NCBI GenBank assembly: GCA_034696485.1
Contig: JAQIWT010001246.1
Coordinates: 1-11,712 of the forward strand
Direction of reading: 5' to 3'
Origin: Isohypsibius dastychi
Taxonomy: Eukaryota > Tardigrada > Eutardigrada > Parachela > Isohypsibiidae
DNA length: 11,712 bases
The translations under genes were made by a program, and so were the position numbers. Shown in pieces: positions 7,173-11,712 of this stretch; the first letter of the stretch is position 1; each line of letters opens with the position of its first letter. The notes under the pieces are model-generated. The model was not told the DNA's origin. It saw nothing but the letters and a program-made list of their open reading frames with translations, and made no database searches.

Positions 7173-8202
7173 GCATAAAAGTGAGGGTGGACAAGATGTT
7201 TGTCAAACGCATCACCTAAAACCATGTAAAGAAAAGGCTTTTATGGTTTTAGACGCATCACAATATTAAAAAAAAGACACATCCATTTTTCGTACATTAC
7301 ACACTAGATGGCAGCACCTCACACTGTTTGCTTTATTTTTGAAAACTGTTCTAATCACTGCAATTTATGTACTTACAAGCAAGTACACAAATTCCACAAC
7401 ACTCGTGGAAAACAAACTTGGTTCTGTAGATTAAGACCAAGAAGATTTGGACGAAAGGATAACATTCAGCTAGATATTTCCAAACAAAACTAGTTTCTGA
7501 CATTTGAATCCCATGAACAGCACTCATCTTACCGTTTCTACTTCTTCTCACATGAAATAATAACGCAAAAGAACAAATCCACAAGGGCGGCTGATATCGA
7601 GATATCCATGATCTTTCGTGTTTCGCTGAGTAGAGAATCTTTCATTGGGATTAGGCTTCCCGTCAAACTTCTACAAACGAGATTGTTCGTAACTAATCAT
7701 TCTCTACTTTCGGTTCCACAGTAAGTGGATGATTTACCCAGCAGACTAGTGGAGAATCCAGGATAACCTTCAAACGGATGCCACCGAACGAATCGACAAG
7801 CCACAAAAATGGCATCTTTGATAAAAACCCGCAGCAGTAGTAATAAAGCAACAGTCAACGACTGGAGTCAATAAATCCAAGGTTGCAAATGATAATTATT
7901 GGCCAGAATCCATCTAAATGCTCGAACCACCTGCTGAGCCTTCACCAAGTCAGCATCTGATGTGTCCAACTGGCCGTCGTGATGGTTTTCAATTCAAATT
8001 TCGAAAGCAAGAATCAGATTGAGAATTAGTGTCGGCCAGTTTTGAATGCAGCATGAAATGGCAAAATCAAGCCGTTGTGGTAAAAAAGCACAACACTGAC
8101 GTTGTACAAAGCCAGTGTCGGGGTTGACCCTGGCAATAGTGCGTGAGCCCTGGTGAAATTCAACTTCCGGTTGCTTCAGGCTTCAGGAGTCAGTCTCCAC
8201 AT

Positions 8203-8328
8203 TCCCGTATTTTATTTAATTTATTTAATTTCCCGCCAGAAATGAGCACTGGCACATACCCCCACCCAGGCGTATCGTTCCCCCCTGAATTTATTTAATT
8301 TAATTATTTAATATTTAATTTTCCCGCC
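8203..8328. promoter_or_regulatory. Two A/T tracts each ending in an E2F-like TTTCCCGCC
   Basis: TTTAATTT-rich tracts run to TTTCCCGCC at 8229-8237 and again at 8320-8328, 91 bases apart, on the + strand. TTTCCCGC is the E2F consensus. Pairing with long A/T tracts could mark a cell-cycle promoter or a replication start region; no gene start can be tied to it. Confidence 0.35.
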
Positions 8329-8455
8329 AAGAATACCTCCATAACGTATCCAGACGGGTTTGCTGCTGCCATATTTTGTGGATTTCAATAATACTGCATT
8401 ATTGAAATATTGCTCATTACTTTATGTTTTTGTCTCTAAAATATGTGGGGACTTG

Positions 8456-8480
8456 ATATCTGAACCTCAGGTTCAGATAT
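8456..8480. repeat. Perfect 25-bp palindrome
   Basis: Arms of 12 bases (ATATCTGAACCT and its exact reverse complement) around one central C. The core TGAACCT-C-AGGTTCA is an everted pair of nuclear-receptor-like half sites. ATCGCGAT follows at 8484-8491. Confidence 0.8.
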
Positions 8481-8553
8481 AAATATCGCGATCCAAATTG
8501 CGATTTTTACCGGCATATTTTTGGTTTCAACTGAACTTTGGACTGTACTGTAC

Positions 8554-8643
8554 CTCGCACTTGGTAGCCCAGCTTCTGTAGTTGCTCAGCACAATGTGAC
8601 TCGATAATCCCGATGCTCCCGTCTCGTGTCAAGGACTCCACTC
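8554..8643 (-). CDS. Single exon of an extended SDR / NAD-dependent epimerase-like gene (tentative)
   Basis: A 90-base stretch bounded by acceptor TTCTGATTTCAG and donor G/GTACAG, with 29 full codons between split codons. The peptide contains DGSIGIIES followed by HCAEQLQKLGYQVRG. This matches the N-terminal Rossmann beta-alpha-beta of dihydroflavonol-reductase-like epimerases: a GxxGxx motif, then a helix of the type SHxxEQLLxxGYxVRG. The usual Thr before the first Gly is Asp, and the last motif position, normally Gly or Ala, is Glu, so NAD(P) binding would be impaired. No other exon of such a gene is recognised nearby, so it may be a gene relic or an isolated copied exon. Confidence 0.4.
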
Positions 8644-8970
8644 CTGAAATCAGAATTCAAGTATAGACGGTATTCGGGGGCGTTTTCTAGGTGTTTCTGA
8701 CACTGCAATATAGCACTCTCTGCAATGAACATGAATTGAAATTGAGAATTGAAATGCCCTAATTGTGGGTAATTCTTTGCGCGATGCGTTATGAGCGGTG
8801 TCTTTGTTCTTGTTTATGTTTCCCCTCTTCTGTCTGAAACGGTTTCGAACCGATGCGCACTTCTGCTACTGTTGTGTACAGCTTCTTTGTTCGACTTCCC
8901 TGAGCATTTTCGCAGTCAGTCGAATCTTTGCCGGGTTGTGCAGTTTTAGTCGTCTTCCTACGAAATCTTA

Positions 8971-9235
8971 TATGATGTCTGGATCTTATTCTGATCTATC
9001 TGCCGAGCCCTCAGCGGATAACAATATGGATAACCTTTCAACTGCGGAATCTCACCATCCTATTGCCGACCGAACTCGTGAGGCTCATCTCCAAAATAAT
9101 CAACGCAATAGCGCAGAAATTCAGAGAAAAAAACAAGAAAAAGCCTGGTCGTCCATCTCACAGTGCTCTGGTTATCAAGCTTGAGGAAAAGGTCAAAAAA
9201 ATGTCAGCTTGTCTTCCTGCGCCCTCAGGTGAGAC
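8971..9235 (+). CDS. Unrecognised coding-like stretch with AT-hook-like motif, frame-broken
   Basis: Starting at ATGATG 8971, frame 2 reads MMSGSYSDLSAEPSADNN and on to a polar, charged stretch (QNNQRNSAEIQRKKQEK). At the A-rich run near 9124-9140 the coding look moves to frame 3: KKKPGRPSHSALVIKLEEKV, then CLPAPS, ending at a good donor CCCTCAG/GTGAGA at 9235-9236. KKPGRPS resembles an AT hook, followed by a short helix, suggesting a DNA-binding protein. The two frames need one indel in the A run. It is not assigned to a family; a transposon-encoded protein is possible. Open frames also continue from 9236 to 9462 but look less protein-like. Confidence 0.3.
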
Positions 9236-9565
9236 TTTGTTCCGCTTACCTTCACCTCTTCATGTCTCTGCTATCTCTGCTATCTATTATTCCTGTATTC
9301 TCTCGGAATTCTGAACGCGGTAGCGTGTTTTCTCGGTTGGTTCATCAGGATGTTGATGGGCATGCTGAAAATTTGAAAGTTCCAACGTACACACGCAAAC
9401 GAATGAGGAATCTGGCCGTGTCTTCAGTCTTTGCACGTAGTGGTCAGGTTCACAAGGTTTGACGAACATACGCTCCATCCTAAAACTAGCCCGTATGGGC
9501 CAGATCATCGCATTTGATATATTTCTCCCCGGGGGACTTGACATTAATTAATAATCATTATCTTC

Positions 9566-9892
9566 CTATCTTTTAGAACTGTAGATATAAACACCGCCTT
9601 GACTCTCAATGGATGATTCACAGGTACATTGTACATTGAAGTAAAGTAGATTGTGTCCAGCCGTGACCTTCAGCTGCTTTAGTTTCCTCGATCAAGTTTG
9701 CAACACCGCAACTTTACGCTCAAGTAATGAGCTCGGCTGGATAGTATCTTTGTACTCATATGATACGCTATCTAACCGAATCCAATCTTCAGCCCGGATA
9801 AACTTCAGGGCTGGACAAAACTTATGGCAATCACCTCCGTAATGGCTGAACGGTTGCCAATATTTATAATGGCTGACGAAAAATCCCGTCAT
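9566..9892 (-). pseudogene. Unrecognised coding-like stretch with one in-frame TGA
   Basis: From ATG 9892 one frame reads FFVSHYKYWQPFSHYGG, then CHKFCPALKFIRAEDWIRLD, and is interrupted by TGA at 9692-9694. It then continues in the same frame through KVTAGHNLLYFNVQCTCESS and GGVYIYSSKR to TAG at 9566-9568. Composition on both sides of the TGA is protein-like, which suggests a single nonsense change in a former exon. I do not recognise the family. The cysteines (CHKFC, CTC) could point to an extracellular domain. Confidence 0.3.
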
Positions 9893-9999
9893 TTTTCATA
9901 TCCGGGCAATTCCTTGCAAAGAAATTTGTACCGTTACCATTCTTTCCGGATGAAGGTAGATATAGAACTAATAGAGGGGGTCGTGGGCAAAACTTAGAA

Positions 10000-10374
10000 T
10001 CATGAAAATATTCCAGAAAATAGATTGGCGAAGAGAGACAAGCATTCCACGAAATCTTGCCAGCCACCATAACCACGATAACTTTGCCAGCCACCACTGG
10101 CCCTCATGCTAAGGCGACCTTTGTCCAGTGTGTCCAATCCGTAACAATAATGGTGCTCGACCATCGCCCGATCAACAAAAATAACGGTTGATTGTGTGAC
10201 GTTTTGATTGATTGGTGAGCTGGCAAACTTATCGTAGTTGTGGTGGCTTGCAAGGTTTCGTGGAATGCTTGGATGGAGTTTTGAAAACATGCCGGTTTTG
10301 ACTGTGATGTGTTTTACTTCATCAATCTTTGGACCAGCGAACAACAATAGGATGTCCCAAAATGGTATTCCTAG
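10000..10374 (-). CDS. Unrecognised exon-like open frame carrying an inverted repeat
   Basis: Open for 124 codons from a possible acceptor (CTATTTAG ending at 10375, phase 0) to TGA at 10000. It begins LGIPFWDILLLFAGPKIDE and runs through GMFSKLHPSIPRNLASHH, then VTQSTVIFVDRAMVEHHYCY and LDTLDKGRLSMRASGGWQ. No in-frame ATG is near the start, so it would be an internal or last exon. No family is recognised. The segment from about 10095 to 10040 is the reverse complement of the segment 10270-10215, so part of this frame was created by inverted duplication. That argues against the last 35 residues being functional protein. Confidence 0.3.
   Translation of the reverse strand, partial: LGIPFWDILLLFAGPKIDEVKHITVKTGMFSKLHPSIPRNLASHHNYDKFASSPINQNVTQSTVIFVDRAMVEHHYCYGLDTLDKGRLSMRASGGWQSYRGYGGWQDFVECLSLFANLFSGIFS
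10040..10270. repeat. Inverted repeat, about 55-bp arms, 120-bp spacer
   Basis: Arms at 10040-10094 and 10216-10270. Reading inward from AAGCATTCCACGAAA, about 50 of 55 positions match; homology stops abruptly outside the arms. The spacer has no obvious transposon ends. It could fold as a long hairpin in RNA or as a cruciform in DNA. Confidence 0.85.
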
Positions 10375-10726
10375 CTAAATAGAAGTTGACAATTAGTGAT
10401 AACCAAAAACCGCCACTTTCGGTTGACGATTTCCACAATTTGTGAATAAGCGCGATTGACTGGACTTGTCCCATGGTTTATGGCGTTTAGCGGACAGAGA
10501 TCCCTAATTGTTCCGACAAGCACGATCATGTGTGATTCGAACCGTGATTTTTGTTTGAGAGTAATGTAGGGAGGGCTATATATCGACGACGACCTTTATT
10601 CAAACGTCAAGAAATGACCTGATATTTTATATCTGGTTTTGATTGGGTGCGACAATTGATTTAAGTTATTGAATGGTATGTCATTCTAGTAAACTAAAGC
10701 AGCGGGGATGGTTCTTTTTTGACAAC
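10375..10726. other. Intergenic region 3' of the cadherin-like gene
   Basis: No coding sequence is seen. It holds the probable poly(A) signal of the cadherin-like gene and a TATA-like CTATATAT on + at 10575-10582 with no recognisable + strand gene behind it. Confidence 0.5.
10595..10600 (-). terminator. Poly(A) signal AATAAA of the cadherin-like gene
   Basis: AATAAA on the - strand, 127 bases past the stop at 10727-10729, and the first perfect hexamer in that direction. Confidence 0.5.
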
Positions 10727-11712
10727 TTAGAAGCTCGGGCCAGCTGTAGTAGTAGCGCCTGGAACAAGCGTGGTAGTCGCTAGAGTCGTTCCCAATGTGC
10801 CGCCGACGCAAGTGGGGTCAGTGGTGATACTCAATGGGACGGCTGCGACTCTTGAAAGCGAATCAATGACCAAGACAGTATACGTCGTAGTCGTCCCACC
10901 AGTTAGCGTTGTCAGCAGAGTAATGACCCCAAACTGGTCTATGCTGACATCAGTCGACGGAAAAATGTTCACACTTGTGATTGTGGCATCTGGACTCGTG
11001 AATGCTGATACCTGGAAGAGTGGTTAAAGAGTAATGATGAGATCGCATCAGTCATCTGGAAACACACCTGGCCAACGATTGTTCCCGCTGCACAGCTTGC
11101 AGCGAATGCGTATGACGGTAGTCCAAAAGCGGGGAATACACCTGCTGTAGTGGTAGTGGCAGTGGTCGTAGTACCAGTGGTTGTAGTACCAGTAGTGCTA
11201 GTGGCTGTTGTGGTTGATGTTGATGTTGATGCTAAAGTTGAGGTTGCTGTACCAGTGGAAGTACTGCTCGCAGTTGTGCTGGTTGCTCCAGTGGTGCTAC
11301 TGGACACACAACTGGTGTAAACTGAGACTGAAGTTGACGTGGAGCCGGCTGAGTTTGTTGCTTTGAGGGTGAAGCTAAATGGGTTCTTAGTTGGTCGTGT
11401 ATTCAAGTACATCTGGCCGGTGTTCGTGTTCAGAGCGATAAGGCTGGAGTCAGTACCAGAAACAGAATAAGTGATGGTGGCAGCGCCGGTTGCGGCGATC
11501 GAACCGAGTAGAGCGCCAAGGGGGCAAGTGGATGTCAAGAAGGAATACACCGTCGACGCAAACACTGGAGCTGACGAGGTGGACACGCTGGTCGTAGTTC
11601 GGGTCGTCGCCGTTGACGCTGTTGTTGTGACAGTGGGTGAGGTGGCACTTGTTACACTCGTGCATGGAGCAGCTCGGATCACTACGTTAGTGGAAATACT
11701 AGAGGTCCCAAA
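10727..11712 (-). CDS. Secreted Thr/Ser-rich protein with cadherin-like repeats, 3' end
   Basis: Two exons: 11712-11068 (open at the window edge) and 11011-10727. The product is modular. The tail of one domain ends RAAPC (to about 11662). A Thr/Ser linker follows. A complete cadherin-like domain (about 11570-11307) reads TVYSFLTSTCPLGALLGSI, then YSVSGTDSSL, LNTNTGQMYL and FSFTLKATNSAGST, ending YTSC. A long Thr/Ser linker comes next. The last domain reads SYAFAASCAAGTIVGQ, then VSIDQFGVITL and TYTVLVIDSLS, ending TDPTC. A short Thr-rich tail stops at 10727. Each complete domain has one Cys near its start and one at its end, suggesting one disulfide per domain. Linkers are likely heavily O-glycosylated. 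No transmembrane segment is in the visible part, so it is probably extracellular; signal peptide and start lie outside. Cadherin calcium motifs are not clear. Confidence 0.7.
11012..11067 (-). other. Intron of the cadherin-like gene
   Basis: 56 bases, donor CAG/GTGTGT, acceptor CTTCCAG, phase 0, splitting the last cadherin-like domain after GTIVGQ. Its size equals that of the short introns in the Polinton polymerase. Confidence 0.8.
11140..11310. repeat. Low-complexity Thr/Ser codon tract
   Basis: On the - strand, ACT/ACC/ACA and AGT/TCA codons repeat in short imperfect arrays (linker between the last two cadherin-like domains). Such arrays change length easily by slippage. Confidence 0.6.

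Larger units (their letters stand above)
7173..8553. other. Region without a convincing gene
   Basis: Only short open stretches are seen: + 7308-7493 (61 codons, starting MAAPHTVCF), - 7693-7815 (40 codons, starting MPFLWLVDSFGG) and - 7868-7993 (41 codons, containing QLDTSDADLVKAQQVV). The last two look protein-like in composition and could be exons of the gene whose exon lies at 8554-8643, but I recognise no family and no consistent splice phases. The region also contains the A/T tracts with TTTCCCGCC and the palindrome listed separately. The Polinton/host boundary may lie in here. Confidence 0.4.

Noticed and set aside
7392-7411. Small inverted repeat TTCCAC...GTGGAA
   Set aside because: A 6-bp stem with an 8-base loop is expected by chance in a window of this size.
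7173-8553. Search for the Polinton terminal inverted repeat and target duplication
   Set aside because: The other end of the element is outside the window, so no repeat could be matched and no boundary can be claimed.
1-11712. tRNA or rRNA genes
   Set aside because: No cloverleaf with matching A and B boxes and no rRNA-like sequence was recognised by eye.

Overview
The window reads as nuclear DNA of a compact animal genome: GT-AG introns of about 54-56 bp, AATAAA poly(A) signals, TATA boxes, and an extracellular Thr/Ser-rich protein with cadherin-like repeats. The host cannot be named from the sequence; small introns would fit, for example, a larvacean, a rotifer or a small crustacean. The left 6.5-7 kb is one end of an integrated Polinton/Maverick (adintovirus-like) element. 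The right 4.5 kb looks like host DNA with decayed or fragmentary coding pieces. No terminal inverted repeat or target duplication could be located, so the boundary is uncertain.

Polinton part. On the + strand lie the 3' end of the double-jelly-roll major capsid gene (1-374, with a frame break in a G run) and an intact adenain-like cysteine protease (404-865). They converge on two - strand genes. The first (about 1079-1964) encodes a small basic protein with two PC4/Sub1-like ssDNA-binding units. The second (2209-6503) is a five-exon, protein-primed family B DNA polymerase of about 1,250 codons. It keeps the DxxSxYP, KxxxN and DTDS polymerase motifs, but has up to six in-frame stops, an inactivating change in ExoI and a lost splice acceptor, so I read it as a recently decayed gene.

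Regulatory layout. Both - strand genes have a TATA box, and behind each box sits the same array of three tandem 30-bp units (1991-2080 and 6594-6683), as if the two genes share one promoter module. Further upstream of the polymerase are three copies of a roughly 44-bp composite element (TGACGTCACA followed 27-28 bp later by AAGTGATGCACA), then a 24-bp minisatellite (6961-7172).

Right part. 7173-8553 holds no convincing gene but has two A/T tracts ending in TTTCCCGCC and a perfect 25-bp palindrome. 8554-8643 (-) looks like one exon of an extended SDR/NAD-dependent epimerase-like gene. 8971-9235 (+) is coding-like with an AT-hook-like motif and a frame break. 9566-9892 (-) is a broken coding-like stretch, and 10000-10374 (-) an unrecognised exon-like stretch containing a 55-bp inverted repeat. 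10727-11712 (-) is the 3' end of a secreted cadherin-like, Thr/Ser-rich gene with a 56-bp intron.
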